From Rhizophlyctis rosea (Eukaryota > Chytridiomycota > Chytridiomycetes > Rhizophlyctidales > Rhizophlyctidaceae): DNA of 64,000 bases. How positions within the stretch are numbered: the stretch's first letter is position 1; each line of letters starts with the position of its first letter. The notes beneath the pieces were generated by a model. The model searched no databases and had not been told where the DNA came from. It saw only the letters and a program-made list of their open reading frames with translations. This document shows positions 48,559 to 59,612 of the stretch, piece by piece. The stretch spans positions 1-64,000 of the forward strand of contig JADGJC010000186.1 in assembly GCA_027596075.1 (NCBI GenBank), written 5' to 3'. The translations under genes were made by a program, and so were the position numbers.

Positions 48559-49297
48559 GGTTGCACGTAACTCAGCGGTGATTATGGATCGTAGAAGACG
48601 ATGCTCGTTGCTAGTTTCAGATCCCTCGCGCGACCGGCAGGCGCTTGGGAATCGAAATGAAGGGGAGTTGGACTACCCAGGTAACAATTAGCCAAGAGCG
48701 AAGTGCTTCTGTGTGTGTTGGATAGTTCGCAAGAGATGTTCTACTGTCTACGGAGCAAAAAGGGCGAGATTGCAAGGGCGTAATTGCAAGGGCAGGACAG
48801 CGCGGAGTGTGCGGTTTGCAGCTTTGGTCGAATTGGCTCGTGAGGTTGTCCGAACGTGTCCGATTGATTGCACCAACCATCCAACTTGAAGACAGTGTGG
48901 CTTGCATTCCAATTCATTTGTTTATTACAGCACCTCTCATTTGTTTATAAACAAATCTCACATCGGGTCTTCCAAGAATGCAAATCACAATCCTTTCACC
49001 CACTTGCTCGGTTCTTCACCGGCACAATTTGACGTCAGAGTAGGCAACATGAGAAATGGCAAACTCAATACACAATTCACGTCGCTTATTGTTGGTGTTG
49101 TGTGAGGTGTTTCCGAAAGGGCCTGGTGGACAATCACACTACATTCAAAACGGTGCCTATTTGCATCCGGAACGCTTGCTCGTCAATGGTTGTCAATCAG
49201 AAGAATCCTTCATTTCACCAGCAACGCAACAAGTAAACAGTCATAGATATGACACACAACATCCCATCTCATCATCCACCATCCCCCCTCCCCTTTA
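48559..49297. other. Intergenic
   Basis: About 740 bp. No coding signal; upstream region of DUF6604-like copy B and 3' flank of the sterol-dehydrogenase-like gene. Confidence 0.5.
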
Positions 49298-50474
49298 TCA
49301 AACCCCCTTCCCACCACCCTCCTCATCCCAAACCCTCTTCCAATAAACCATAGTCCTCCTCATACTCTCCTCAAACGAATACAACGGCCGATACCCCAAC
49401 ACCCTCTCCGCCTTCCCACAATCCAAATACCTATTACTCATCGTAATCTTCACTCTGAACGCCGACAACGTAGGTTCCACCTTCTTAAACGGTGATATAA
49501 CAACCTTATACGCATCACACATATAGCCAATCAAATACGCAACAGGTTTCGGTATACTGGTTCGTTGAATCTGGTCAGGTTGAATGCCAAGAGCAGCAAA
49601 GAAGTATCGAGAGTAGTCCCAGAAAAAGATAGGTTCCGTGTTGGTGATGTTGAATGCTTCGCCTGCCGAGCCGTTCTCTGGGGCGAGTTTATCGGCGGCG
49701 AGAAGGTGGGCGTATGCAACGTTTTCCACGTATGTGTAGTCGAATAGGGTTTCGTTGTTACCGAGGTAGAACTTGTATTGGCCCCGCTTTGCTGCCTGCA
49801 GCATTCCATGGCAGTTTTGTCTGTCTCTGTAAGAAGCGATTTGAGTCGAGTTGCTTCCAAATAGTGTGACAGCCACTCGCGAACATCAATACATACGCCG
49901 GGCCAAATATTCCCGCAGGTCTCAACGAAACAGTCAACAACCCTCCCCTCCCATTAGCCTCCAAAATAAGCCTCTCCCCCGCCGCCTTAGTCTCATTATA
50001 CACATTCATATGCTTCTCACAATACGGCACCGTCTCATCCTCGTTGATCACATCCTGTCCATAATATGTAACGCTCGCACTAGAAGTATACACCAACTTC
50101 CTCACACCAGCATCCACACAGGCTTGAATGACGTTCTCCGTTCCCTCTACATTGACTTTCCAAAACACGGATTCAGCAACGCCTTCAACGTGCGGGGAGG
50201 CGGTGTGAATTACTACTGTGTGGCCGGGGATAGCGGAGTGGAGGGAGGCGAGGTCGGTTATGTCCCCTTTCAATGCTTTGATGCGGGGATCTGGGGATGC
50301 GGGGAGGGTGCGGTAGAGGACCGAGACTGATTCGTTTCGTTCCAAAAGCTGATCGGCGATGTAGGCCCCGAGGAAGCCTGCTCCGCCGATTACAAGGTAT
50401 GTTTCCTACGGCGACAAATCAGCTACTGCTTTGTCGGCGGATCAATCATGATTGCAACATACCTTCGATGCCAT
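49298..50474 (-). CDS. NAD(P)-dependent 3-beta-hydroxysteroid dehydrogenase family, ERG26-like
   Basis: Three exons (50474-50463, 50405-49897, 49826-49298) give 349 residues; the first exon is only 12 nt (MASK). The family's yeast member Erg26 oxidises and decarboxylates 4-carboxysterols in the C-4 demethylation step of ergosterol synthesis, at the ER. Seen here: the dinucleotide loop VIGGAGFLG (residues 9-17), the catalytic Ser in VYTSSASV (about 109-116), the Y-x-x-x-K pair (Tyr140, Lys144, in YNETK), RPAGIFGPADRQ formed across intron 2, and the FDYTYVENVAYAHLLA motif. The length fits the family (about 340-370). A close relative acting on other sterols or on dihydroflavonol-like compounds cannot be excluded. 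Divergent from the Myb gene. Confidence 0.85.
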
Positions 50475-50924
50475 CTCATTGATCCTTGACCAATATCAAC
50501 GATTCAGATCAACGATTTGGTTGCGGACGGGGGTTGAGAGATATGAAGAAGTGGAAGAGTCGGCCCTCAAACCCCTTTCCCGCTCGGATACACCGAACGG
50601 AGGGTCGGAGCAGGGACTTGCCTGCCATGACCCGCTGCTGCGCAGTTTGGAAATCAAGAAATTTGGAACCGACTCCCTCTTGGAACCACCTGCCTCCCTT
50701 TCCCACAAGATCTACATAATTACAGATTCACCGACCAGTCCAAGCTTCCGATTGCTCAAATCCACATATACCTCTTTGCTGCCGATGATCAGTATGTGTA
50801 GTAGGATAATTCTCCTTTACATGCAGCCCCATCTGGTGTAAACTTTCAAACTCTTCAATAAAGCCGAGGTGGCTCAAACATTCTATTGTACTAAATAGTC
50901 CTCCAATCGTCACTCGTGATCAGT
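50475..50924. other. Divergent intergenic region
   Basis: 450 bp between the starts of the sterol-dehydrogenase-like gene and the Myb gene. No coding signal. Confidence 0.5.
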
Positions 50925-51929
50925 ATGCTACGTTATTATCCAAGACAAGTCCTACCCTGGCCCCGTGCATATGGCCACATCCTCACAAACAATCAAATTG
51001 GCCACAGCATCATCCGCAAGTCTCCCTCTTCGCCAAGGTTCTATGTGTCTTCCCGCCCCACCCACCTGTCACCCATCCCTAAAATCGCCAACGCGTCGCA
51101 TCACGCACAAATCAATCAGCAGTCAGCTTTTCGCGGTCCTTTACGGAAGTGGCTACCTTGGGAAGACAAAGTCTTGCTCGCGGAAGTGGAAGGTGCAAAG
51201 GCAGCTGGGCAAGTGCCAAGGTGGACGGAAGTGGGAAGGCATCTAGGGCGCGGCTGCTCATCAGTATGGTACCGTTGGAACGCCCATCTAAATCCAGCAC
51301 TGCGGAGAGGGCCCTTCACCACGGAGGAAGACAGGTTGATTTGTGAGCGGCTTGGCAGGGGTGAACGGTGGTGCGTCATCGGACGAATGTTGGGCAGGTC
51401 GGTCAAAACTGTTGAGGGGAGGTGGATGAATAGCTTAGATCCAGCCGTACGGAAATTAAGCTGGACCGCGGAAGAGGATATGATGATCACTGAGCACGCA
51501 AAGAAACATCAGGCAGGAAAAAGAGCTCGGTGGGTCGATGTTGCCGCTCGTTTAGGGAGGAGTCGTAGTGCGGTCAGTTACCGGTGGAGATGTGTCCTCA
51601 ACCCAAACTTGAGAAAGGGTTCATGGACAGCATTAGAAGATGATATCTTGCAAAGAGAGGTCAAGGATGCAGGCAAGACAGGAAGACGGATCGACTGGAG
51701 TGAGGTGGGGCATACGCTCGGTAGAGCGGGCGACAGTGTCCGGTCGAGGTGGAGAAACACCTTGAGCGTGAAAGTATGTGGGAGATGGAGCACTGCCGAT
51801 AGAGAGTACATGGTGGGTGCGCGTAAACAGGGTGATCGCTGGATAGATATTGCGCGTCATCTGGGGCGAGCACCACAGGGCGTTCGGGATCATTGGATAA
51901 GGTTGTGGCGGAAGGGTGCCGTAGGTTGA
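50925..51929 (+). CDS. Five-repeat Myb/SANT-like DNA-binding protein, presequence-like N-terminus
   Basis: A single-exon gene of 334 residues from ATG 50925 (MLRYYPRQVLPWPRAYGHIL). Five Myb-type repeats with the spaced Trp pattern follow: KWLPWEDKVLLAEV...WYRW; GPFTTEEDRLICERL...GRWM; LSWTAEEDMMITEH...SYRW; GSWTALEDDILQREV...SRWR; GRWSTADREYMV...DHWI. Each would form a three-helix DNA-binding unit. Residues 1-60 contain Arg, His and Ser but no acidic residue, as in mitochondrial targeting sequences; the nucleus is the usual site for Myb proteins, so location is open. A damaged paralogue lies at 55310-56190. Confidence 0.85.
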   Translation: MLRYYPRQVLPWPRAYGHILTNNQIGHSIIRKSPSSPRFYVSSRPTHLSPIPKIANASHHAQINQQSAFRGPLRKWLPWEDKVLLAEVEGAKAAGQVPRWTEVGRHLGRGCSSVWYRWNAHLNPALRRGPFTTEEDRLICERLGRGERWCVIGRMLGRSVKTVEGRWMNSLDPAVRKLSWTAEEDMMITEHAKKHQAGKRARWVDVAARLGRSRSAVSYRWRCVLNPNLRKGSWTALEDDILQREVKDAGKTGRRIDWSEVGHTLGRAGDSVRSRWRNTLSVKVCGRWSTADREYMVGARKQGDRWIDIARHLGRAPQGVRDHWIRLWRKGAVG

Positions 51930-52282
51930 TGTGGGTTGCAGCATCAGGCATGCTCGCAGTATATTGAACTTGACTACAGAACAAAAGTTCATTTGTTCGC
52001 AAAGCACATTACTTTGGTAATTAAAGTTATCGTGTGCCAACAATGAAGATATTACAAAAGCCCACAAGTATCTCTTGCTACACTGAAAGTTGCCAGGTAG
52101 TAAGCACTCCAGTGGCCCCTCAAAACTTCCATCCGCACACAATGATACACAAGATACGCACACAAAAAGATCTGAGCACCTCCCGTGCACAGGATAATGG
52201 CTCCAAATTTCAAAGCTATATACATGAAAGTCACATTGCCCCCCACTGCACGCCAAAATTCCGTCAACCTTACCAAACCCGT
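51930..52282. other. Convergent intergenic region
   Basis: 353 bp between the Myb gene and the RING gene. No coding signal. Confidence 0.5.
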
Positions 52283-54832
52283 TCACGTCGTCCCAACAAC
52301 ACCCACAACCCCCTCCCCCCCAACAACACACCCCCTCCTCCTATGCCCCCCAATCTCCCTCCTCTCCCCAACCCACCCACACCCCTCCTCCTTACACCGA
52401 ACCCTCAACCGATTCGCAATCCGATAAATCGTATCAGCCGGCCTGATATTCTTCACCTGCACCTCACTCCTACAAAACGGGCACGCAACACCACCTTCCC
52501 TCAGCCATCGAAGCAAACAGGAAGCACAGACGAATTTCTTGTTTTTGCAGCAGCCGAGGTAGAGGGGGATGTCGCAGACGTCGGCGCAGAGGGGGCAGGT
52601 TGCGGAGTCGAGGGGGGAGTCGGTTGATGCGCGCGGATGAGGAATTGGGGTGGTAGAATGTGGCGATGTTGATGTGGGGCGTGTTGGTAGTGGTGATTGT
52701 GCGTGTGACGATGCGGATTGATCCGTCTCTACTACTGCAGCCGATGATACCCCCTCCCCCCCACCTCCCTCGCTCCCCTCCCCCTCCTTAACAAACGTAT
52801 ACGCATGCCTCGGAACCCCAACACTCATCCCACTCCCCTCCGTAACACTCTCAAGCGGCTTAACATCAACAACAACCCTCTCAACCGGTCGCACAACACT
52901 TGCAGCCGCTCCTGCAGCCCCTAATCCCATTTGCAAAAACGCTGCCGAAATACCGGGCGGATCGGATCGACCGCGTAATCGGCCGCCGGCGCGGGCTGTT
53001 AGGGAGCGGATTAAGGCGGGGTTTGGGAGGAGGGATGAGGATGTTGTTGTTGATGAGGAGGAGGAGGAAGATGGTGTGGAGGAGGTGGAAGATGATGAAG
53101 AGGGGATGAGACGGGGGAAGAATGTTTGTTGGGATGTGCGGGTGGAGGAGGAGGATGATGATGATGAAGAAGATCCAGCTAGAGGATTCCATTTCGCCTG
53201 CGAAGTGGATGGTCCGGCTTGAAGAGTTGCTGATGACACGGTCGCTGCTCGTCGTGGAACAGCATGCCCAGAAGTTTGCCCTTGCGCAGGCGGCGCCGAA
53301 GACGCAGAAGCTTGCGACCCAGAAGAAGAACTCGAAGAAGGCGCATCAGGCAACGGAATACCCAACAACCCCCTCTGCGGCGAAGTCTCCCTATCCACCT
53401 CCCCACCCAACCCCCTCAACGCATCCCCCATACTCTTCGCCCTAGGTCTAAACCCACTCCTGCCACCTGCATCATCCCTCTCAATAGCCGCAACAGTCTC
53501 CAACACCCCCTCAACACTCTCCCACCCCATCCTCCCACCCACATCCCCATCCCTTTCCTTAAAAACCGGCACAACCGGCAACGTCAAAAGCGCATCCCAC
53601 CCCGTAACACCCTCCCTAGGTCGAGCCCTAACCAACTTCGGAATCGGCTGTCCCGGTTCCGGAGCCTTAGCCGCAGCGACCGTAATAGCAATACTCGCAG
53701 CCTGCGCAGCAAGTTTCGTCAACGGACCAGGAGTGAAATGTCCACCAGATAAAAGGGGGAACACCGTATGTCGCATTGATTCCCGTTTTCGACGACGTGC
53801 ACTCCCAGCAGGATCCTCCTCATCAGGTTGTGCCCACGTATCCGCCACCGCACTTGGATCCATCTCCCCTCCAACTTCCCCAACCATTCCATCCAGCAGC
53901 GCCTCACCATCACCGTCACCGGCCCCCTCCTCCTCCTCCCCATCCACCACCTCCGAAATACTCGGCAACGAACTCGTCATCGACGAACTAGTCATATTGG
54001 TCATATCCCTATACAACCGCCTCAAACTCCCACTAACACTCGCAACAGAATTAACCGACCCATCCCCCGCAATACTCCCAACCTCCATCTCAACCTCCAA
54101 CCCGGCAGCAGCCATAGCTTCCTCCCCCGTCTTTTCCAAAAGCTCAAAGCCGGCCGCTTCGATTGACTCGCGGTCCATGTACTCGTCGTCTTCCGAGTCC
54201 TCTTCCTCTTCGCTGCCGACTTCCCCGTAGGTGTCGTCGCTGTTGTATGCAGGCATTTTACCACGTCGTTTCATGGAGTCTGTGACCATGCTGCGGAACT
54301 CGTGGACGAGGGGGACGGAGGCTTGGAGGGAGAGGTCTTGGCCGAGGGCTGCCAGGCCCGCTAGACCGCTGAGGTTTTCGGGTGCGGGTTGAGTTGAGTC
54401 GTTATCTAGCGGTAGTGCGGATGATGATGATGATGAGGAGGAGGCGTATGGTGTTTCGTCGTCGAATTGTGGGAGTGGGTCGATTTGTTGTTGGAGGGCG
54501 AGGCGGAGTGCTTGGGTTACTTCTGCTGCTTCTTCAGCGGATATGACGGAGGCGTTTGTTTTTGCACGGTGTGAAGCGGTTGAAGAGTTGGACGAGGACG
54601 GACCAGCCGCCGATAGGTCTTCTCCGCAGACCTCAGCACTCACACCACCTTCCACGACTACCGTCTCAGCAGACGGTACAACCACTGAGGTAGTTTCTAC
54701 AATGAAGCCCGAGGAAGCAGCCGAGGGCAGACCATTAAAATCCAGCATATTGGCAATTGCATTTTCCTTCTGCCTGTTGACAGAGAGGCTGGCCGGCCGC
54801 CGGGATACAGATGCTGTCATTGTTTGGGACAT
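52283..54832 (-). CDS. RING-finger protein with a TRAF-type zinc finger, likely E3 ubiquitin ligase
   Basis: A single-exon gene of 849 residues from ATG 54832. The first 700 residues are mostly disordered: Ser runs, Asp/Glu runs (GSEEEEDSEDDEY), and a short Ala-rich helix (KLAAQAASIAITVAAAKAPE). The RING is at about residues 735-780: CPLCADVCDIPLYLGC, CASCLLRWL, CPFC. Its metal ligands are all Cys, not the usual C3HC4 order. Just after it, RCKEEGCGWVGERREIGGH with a final C fits a TRAF-type zinc finger. RING proteins pass ubiquitin from an E2 to a substrate; the substrate cannot be told. The high Ser/Gly content means many opposite-strand frames stay open by composition only. Confidence 0.8.
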   Translation of the reverse strand: MSQTMTASVSRRPASLSVNRQKENAIANMLDFNGLPSAASSGFIVETTSVVVPSAETVVVEGGVSAEVCGEDLSAAGPSSSNSSTASHRAKTNASVISAEEAAEVTQALRLALQQQIDPLPQFDDETPYASSSSSSSSALPLDNDSTQPAPENLSGLAGLAALGQDLSLQASVPLVHEFRSMVTDSMKRRGKMPAYNSDDTYGEVGSEEEEDSEDDEYMDRESIEAAGFELLEKTGEEAMAAAGLEVEMEVGSIAGDGSVNSVASVSGSLRRLYRDMTNMTSSSMTSSLPSISEVVDGEEEEGAGDGDGEALLDGMVGEVGGEMDPSAVADTWAQPDEEDPAGSARRRKRESMRHTVFPLLSGGHFTPGPLTKLAAQAASIAITVAAAKAPEPGQPIPKLVRARPREGVTGWDALLTLPVVPVFKERDGDVGGRMGWESVEGVLETVAAIERDDAGGRSGFRPRAKSMGDALRGLGGEVDRETSPQRGLLGIPLPDAPSSSSSSGSQASASSAPPAQGQTSGHAVPRRAATVSSATLQAGPSTSQAKWNPLAGSSSSSSSSSSTRTSQQTFFPRLIPSSSSSTSSTPSSSSSSSTTTSSSLLPNPALIRSLTARAGGRLRGRSDPPGISAAFLQMGLGAAGAAASVVRPVERVVVDVKPLESVTEGSGMSVGVPRHAYTFVKEGEGSEGGGGEGVSSAAVVETDQSASSHAQSPLPTRPTSTSPHSTTPIPHPRASTDSPLDSATCPLCADVCDIPLYLGCCKNKKFVCASCLLRWLREGGVACPFCRSEVQVKNIRPADTIYRIANRLRVRCKEEGCGWVGERREIGGHRRRGCVVGGEGVVGVVGTT

Positions 54833-55309
54833 GAGCTACTTATCTAGTGGGGAGGCGCATAGACAAGCCGACTTGTCACGGAAAGTAAAGACACCTGCGC
54901 AGACTTTTCGTGGAGTGAACTCCCACTGTACTCTGTTGGTAGTGTTTCTATCACTAGCCTTCCTATTAGGACAGGTTGCTGTAAAGTAAGTAGCGACAAT
55001 ATCCAGCAAATATGAAGTGCAAAGCAAGTGAGCATTGGAAAGAGTGAGCCCGTTTCAGGGTAAACAAAGGAAGGCGACTCCAAGCCACCCCCCAATTCCC
55101 TTTGTTTACGAGCGTGGCAACTCATGCCGGCTGGGACTGGCTTGTTTGGCTGGAGTCGAAGATGGAGTGGTTTGATTGGTTGGGAGGGTCGCGAGACTCG
55201 GTGACTCACAGCACTTTGCCTCCAGAAAACCTACTAAATGTCTTCTTTCCCACTGAATTTCATCTTCATCTTGACGATTCCTAACAACCGAAATTGCCAA
55301 AAAGTCGCA
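54833..55309. other. Divergent intergenic region
   Basis: 477 bp between the RING gene and the damaged Myb copy. No coding signal. Confidence 0.5.
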
Positions 55310-56190
55310 ATGTCACAACTCACAGCAGCTGGGCGCCTATTGTTTGGTCGCGTGCACACACTTGAAACCCTCAAAAAACCTTCACACGTCAAGAACTACC
55401 ACAACCTCCAGTACCTCCCTCAACCTCTCCACGTCGCCCATACGCTCGCTCCCCAGACCAGAACCGTAAGCACCATACTTGAAACAGAAGCCAGTCAGCA
55501 ACAACACAAGAAGGATTCTATGATTGCCAAAATCAAGACAATTCCGCGACCAAGCTGTCGCAAGTGGCAGCCGTGGGATGATGCAGTACTGCTTGCAGAG
55601 GTGGAACGGGCCAGCAAGCTGGGTCGAATCCTCAGGTGGGCTGCTGTGGGAAGGCAACTTGGTCGGATTGGAGCGTCTGTTTGGGCCCGTTGGTGATGAT
55701 GAATTGATCCTGGCACACGGAACGAAGTCTGTTGTGGAGGGAAGAGTGCCGGAATGGGGTGCCGTAGCGCTTAACCTCCGCAGGGGTCCAAGTTCTGTTG
55801 CTGCACGCTGGCGCGGCACGCTGAATCCATTCTGGAAGAAGGGTGCTTGGGGGACCTGGGAGGATGAAGTCTTGCAAAAGGAGGTTGAAAGTGCGTACAG
55901 CACCGGTCCGCGCGTGAATTGGAATGAGGTTGCACATGCTTTGATGAGAAATCCAAGTAGCCCGAAAAATAGATGGAAGTGCATAACGAAAATCAAAAAG
56001 GAACCTATGGGAGGACCAAGTGTTGATCAGGAAAAAGCATGAAGGGCTGCCATGGGTGGATGTGGCGAAACATCTGCAGCGATCAGCGGCAGGTTGTCGT
56101 CGTCGGTGGAGTCGCATACATAATCAGCAGGGTCGAAGGAGTGCTTTCCCGAATGCGGCTGGAGCAGCATACAATAGCTTTATGGAATAG
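55310..56190 (+). pseudogene. Damaged paralogue of the five-repeat Myb gene
   Basis: From ATG 55310 (MSQLTAAGRLLFGRV) the first repeat reads RKWQPWDDAVLLAEVERASK...VWARW and then hits TGA at 55694. Matching sequence resumes in another frame at DDELILAHGTKS, where the intact gene has ~18 more residues, so sequence is missing. Then GAWGTWEDEVLQKEVESA...NRW, and a second frame change near 55990-56005 before WEDQVLIRKKHEGLPWVDVAKHLQ...RRRW and TAG at 56188. The intact gene at 50925-51929 aligns repeat by repeat. With two frameshifts and a deletion this is a pseudogene. The N-terminus, like the intact copy, is basic and poor in acidic residues. Confidence 0.75.
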
Positions 56191-56382
56191 GGTGGGGCTC
56201 ACATGTTATGGGCAGTCTCACACCAGTAGTCCGTCAATTCACAACATCGATGTTTGTTTAGATCTGTCAGCTGTACCGATCACCTTTGTACATACTGCAA
56301 GATCTTACAAGTTATAAACTGTGCATACACACGCTAATATGTATTCCAATAACTTCTGACAAGACATTGTAATGAATACCAA

Positions 56383-57267
56383 TTACCCCTCCCCAACAAC
56401 CTCCGGAACACCAAACACCAACTCCCCACCCTCCAAACACCCCCCAACCCCAATCCACCCAACCCTCCTCAAATCCGGCCACCTCGCCCCTCCACTACTC
56501 CTCACCTGCATAGTGGCAACCTTAGCCCACCCCCCACCCCCCAACCTGGTAATACACCACTTCCCCTCGCCAACGGTCCTCCCATCCTCATCTATCCTCC
56601 TCTCCTCAATACACGGCACCAACCGTCCCAACCCACCCAAAAACATCGGGATGGGAAGCCATGGTACGTGAGTATAAAGTGCTGCGTCGAAGATTAGTTC
56701 CTTGGAGAGGAGGTCGGTTACGCGGATGTGTTTAGAATTCGGTGTTCGGCCCACAGACCACTCAAACGATGCTAGTTCTTTGCGAATACCCCAGTTTGCG
56801 CGGCCGGAGCGTAGGGACGCTTCGCTCGATACAAAAATGCGGGTTATGCGGCGTGGGGAAAGGTATGGGCGTTTCGCGTGTTGTGTTGACGAGATGGTGG
56901 GTCGATTCTCACTTTGTAGTAACGGCGTTGACTCCAATCCACCTCCTCCCTCCCTCCCCTCCCTCTGCCCCACATCCTCAAACCCCCCCGGACAAAACAA
57001 CAACTCATCATATGCCCCCACCGGCGAATCTTCATACCGGATAACCATCACAGCACCCAACCCACCCTTATAATCCCTCTTATCCTCCTCCGTCACTAAA
57101 TGCGGTTGAATCGCATCCCGGTTAGAGGCGTTGGCGTAGAAGAAGAATGTGTATGCGTGGGTTATTTTGAGTGTCCAGGGTGCGGGTGCGGGTTGGGTTG
57201 TGGATGGGGGGAGACCGGCGGTTTGGCGGTCGTGGGCGGTGCTTAGTGTGCTGTAGGTTGTGGGCAT
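56383..57267 (-). CDS. Acetoacetate-decarboxylase-fold protein, fungal ADC-like
   Basis: A single-exon gene of 294 residues from ATG 57267 (MPTTYSTLSTAHDRQ). The frame is open upstream of this ATG, but that part is Arg/His-rich and unlike the family. KGGLGAVMVIRYEDSPVG, AYDELLFCPGGF, RITRIFVSSEASLRSGRANW and IRKELASFEW match the fungal proteins of the acetoacetate-decarboxylase superfamily. These share the beta-cone fold, but most lack proof of decarboxylase activity; a Schiff-base Lys cannot be assigned with confidence here. Substrate and location are unknown. Confidence 0.7.
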   Translation of the reverse strand: MPTTYSTLSTAHDRQTAGLPPSTTQPAPAPWTLKITHAYTFFFYANASNRDAIQPHLVTEEDKRDYKGGLGAVMVIRYEDSPVGAYDELLFCPGGFEDVGQREGREGGGGLESTPLLQSENRPTISSTQHAKRPYLSPRRITRIFVSSEASLRSGRANWGIRKELASFEWSVGRTPNSKHIRVTDLLSKELIFDAALYTHVPWLPIPMFLGGLGRLVPCIEERRIDEDGRTVGEGKWCITRLGGGGWAKVATMQVRSSGGARWPDLRRVGWIGVGGCLEGGELVFGVPEVVGEG

Positions 57268-57823
57268 TTGTGTGGGGGTTCTTTTCGGGTTTGTGTGGTG
57301 ATTCTTTGCTGGTGCTGCAAGGAAGTGAAGCAAGAAAGGGAAATGAAGGGCACGGTGGCGGCACAACCACCCCGGCTGGAATAGGTCCGAACCTCCGAAC
57401 TTGGCTCCGTTTCTGTGACGCCTCGCGTCCACAACTCGACCCCTCCAATCCCCGTTTACCACAGACGTCTCAAAAGACCCATCCAGCCCCATCGACACAC
57501 CACAGCATCCGCAAATGAAAACCCCAACAGACAGCATGTCATTCTCAATATAAAGTCTTCCCGTCGCCCCAGCACCAAAAGCCACCATAATTCAAACGGG
57601 ATCGTGCGTGGCAATCACTGCAACCCAACACCATTGAGACCTGTTTCCCAACCAAGAACCATGTACACTCCCACAAATATGTACAATTACGTAATGATTG
57701 ATCCTCAACCAGTTATAAAACAAAAAAAAAATCACCTATCCACGGAAAAAACAACTACCACAGACGAGATCCTGCCCTGCAGATCCAAGTCCCCCACCAC
57801 TCCGCACAAAACCCCCACCACCC
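57268..57823. other. Intergenic
   Basis: About 550 bp. No separate gene. It holds the upstream region of the ADC-like gene and the 3' flank of the small gene at 57824; some frames stay open by composition. Confidence 0.4.
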
Positions 57824-58294
57824 TCACCTACTCAACACCTCCATCTGCTCCTCCTCCCCCAAATTCAGAAAAGCCCTCCAAGCCATACTCTGAAACATCC
57901 CTCCAACCCTGCCCCGCCCCCTCTCCCCTTCCCCAACATCCAACACCGGCTCGGGAAGAACCAAATCCTCCATCTCCTCCACATCCGGCGCAACACGTCC
58001 CAAACTCCTCCGTCTCCTTCCCCCTGGGCGATGATGCGCATCAGTAGACTCTAGGTCGTCGGAAGGAAGAATGAACGCGGACAGAGCGGAAACTTCAGCC
58101 GTTGTGGTAGCGACAATTGTCATGCGACGGGTGCGGCGTTGGTCTTTGCGTTTGCGGGGGGAAGTTGGGCAGAGGAGTGGGGAGATTGTTGGGGGTGTTG
58201 GTTGGGATTTCGGGGTTGAGAGTGGAGAGAGAGGGATGTGGACGGGTAGTGGGGTGTAGGTTTGGGATGGGGGTTGGCATGTTAGGATGGCCAT
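57824..58294 (-). CDS. Small hypothetical protein
   Basis: 156 residues from ATG 58294. Pro/Ser/Thr-rich start, a basic cluster PRKRKDQRRTRR (about residues 46-57) that could serve as a nuclear signal, then a mixed region with GRRRRSLGR and an acidic, Gly-rich stretch. The C-terminus MFQSMAWRAFLNLGEEEQME could be a helix. No family is recognised and no paralogue occurs in the window. Confidence 0.45.
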   Translation of the reverse strand: MAILTCQPPSQTYTPLPVHIPLSPLSTPKSQPTPPTISPLLCPTSPRKRKDQRRTRRMTIVATTTAEVSALSAFILPSDDLESTDAHHRPGGRRRRSLGRVAPDVEEMEDLVLPEPVLDVGEGERGRGRVGGMFQSMAWRAFLNLGEEEQMEVLSR

Positions 58295-59270
58295 AGTGGC
58301 GAGTATGGGTCAGAAGATAGTAAGTGGGGAATTCGCGGTGATGCTGATGCGCTGACCCAAGGGAATATGACGCGTTGGATCTCAATAGCAGGAACCCCAG
58401 TAAAATGGAAGTTATCCGCCAACAACGCGCTACGGAGAATATGAAAACCCGGTATGGTACTAAGAGGGGAAAGAAGGTAAACCAGACACGATGGCAACTT
58501 TCATGAAAACCGCGTCAGAACGGTGAGAGTGTTGGAATTGGATTCGCGATGCTGGATGAGAAAGTCGTATTGCGTAAAGCTATCGTAAGATGGTATGCAT
58601 GGTGTGGGTATGTAAAAAACCATGGACAGAAACCATTTGGTGGATGGTGTAGGATACTAAGGAACTTGGTATCGATAACATGAGGTAGTAAGAAAAGGGT
58701 GCGATCTGTTATGGGGGACCCCACTTTATAGGAACGTTATCGGAGGGTTGCCAGTATGATGAGTGACATGTACGACACGGTCCCTTACGTCGGTGTACAC
58801 CTACGCAGGTGTATGGCCGCTGACCTACCAGTGGTCACTCTACGGGCAGGATAGGCAAGCGATGACCCCATTCCCCCACAACCGCCGAACAATGGCGAAC
58901 AATGTAGGTAACTGCGAGTGCATCTGATGGGATCTATCGATGTCATTTGTGCTCTATGAGGCAGTGTAAAAGAAGAATCATGAGAGCTACCCAATGTAAT
59001 GACCCACCCGTTATCTTTCACCCTGCATCAACGTGGTAGCATTGAATGACCCACGTGGTCAACAAACGCGTCATCCAATCATTCCGATAGGAACACCGAC
59101 CAGGGCCCAGCCGGGGCTGCGACACGTGGTCCCGTTGCGGCCCCAGGGCACGGAAGATTATGCGATTCGTTCGTCAACAAACAAAGAAGATGTAAACAAA
59201 AAAGTAGGCTATTTTTAGCTTCCCGAGAGTAAACGGACTTGAACGTCATGGAGTATACTTCTTCTTTATC
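58295..59270. other. Intergenic before the Pol III genes
   Basis: No gene is supported. The only motif is CACGTGG, at 59052 and 59124. Confidence 0.5.
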
Positions 59271-59343
59271 GGGGGTGTAGCTCAGATGGTAGAGCGCTCG
59301 CTTAGCATGCGAGAGGCACGGGGATCGATACCCCGCACCTCCA
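59271..59343 (+). tRNA. tRNA-Ala (AGC)
   Basis: A 73-nt cloverleaf with no intron. The acceptor arms GGGGGTG and CACCTCC pair over 7 bp with one G-U. The D-arm carries the A box TAGCTCAGATGG, the anticodon stem CTCGC/GCGAG encloses TTAGCAT with anticodon AGC, and the T arm is GGGGATCGATACCCC. The genomic A after the acceptor is the discriminator base. A T4 run at 59369-59372 may end transcription. Confidence 0.95.
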
Positions 59344-59612
59344 ATAAATACCCAGTCACGAATCGCCGTTTTGATGTTTCGTGAGAGTCAGCTTTCATGC
59401 ATGCCCTCTGACAACCTTTGGACGCTGCAGGCTCCCTTTGGCAGGTCTCTCGCATCCGAACCTTGATTTTGACATGTACGAATTCATTTTTTGGTCGCTT
59501 CGGATCTGGATCCAACAGGATTCACGAGATGGGCATTGCAACGTTCCCCAATTGCCGAACGTGTCCGTCAACTTGTTTAATGCACCACAGCCATGGATCG
59601 GACACATTTCAC
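59344..59612. other. Spacer between tRNA-Ala and 5S rRNA
   Basis: 269 bp, no coding signal. Confidence 0.5.

Noticed and set aside
57268..57588. N-terminal extension of the ADC-like gene
   Set aside because: Arg/His-rich and unlike the family, which starts near MPTTYST-type sequence.
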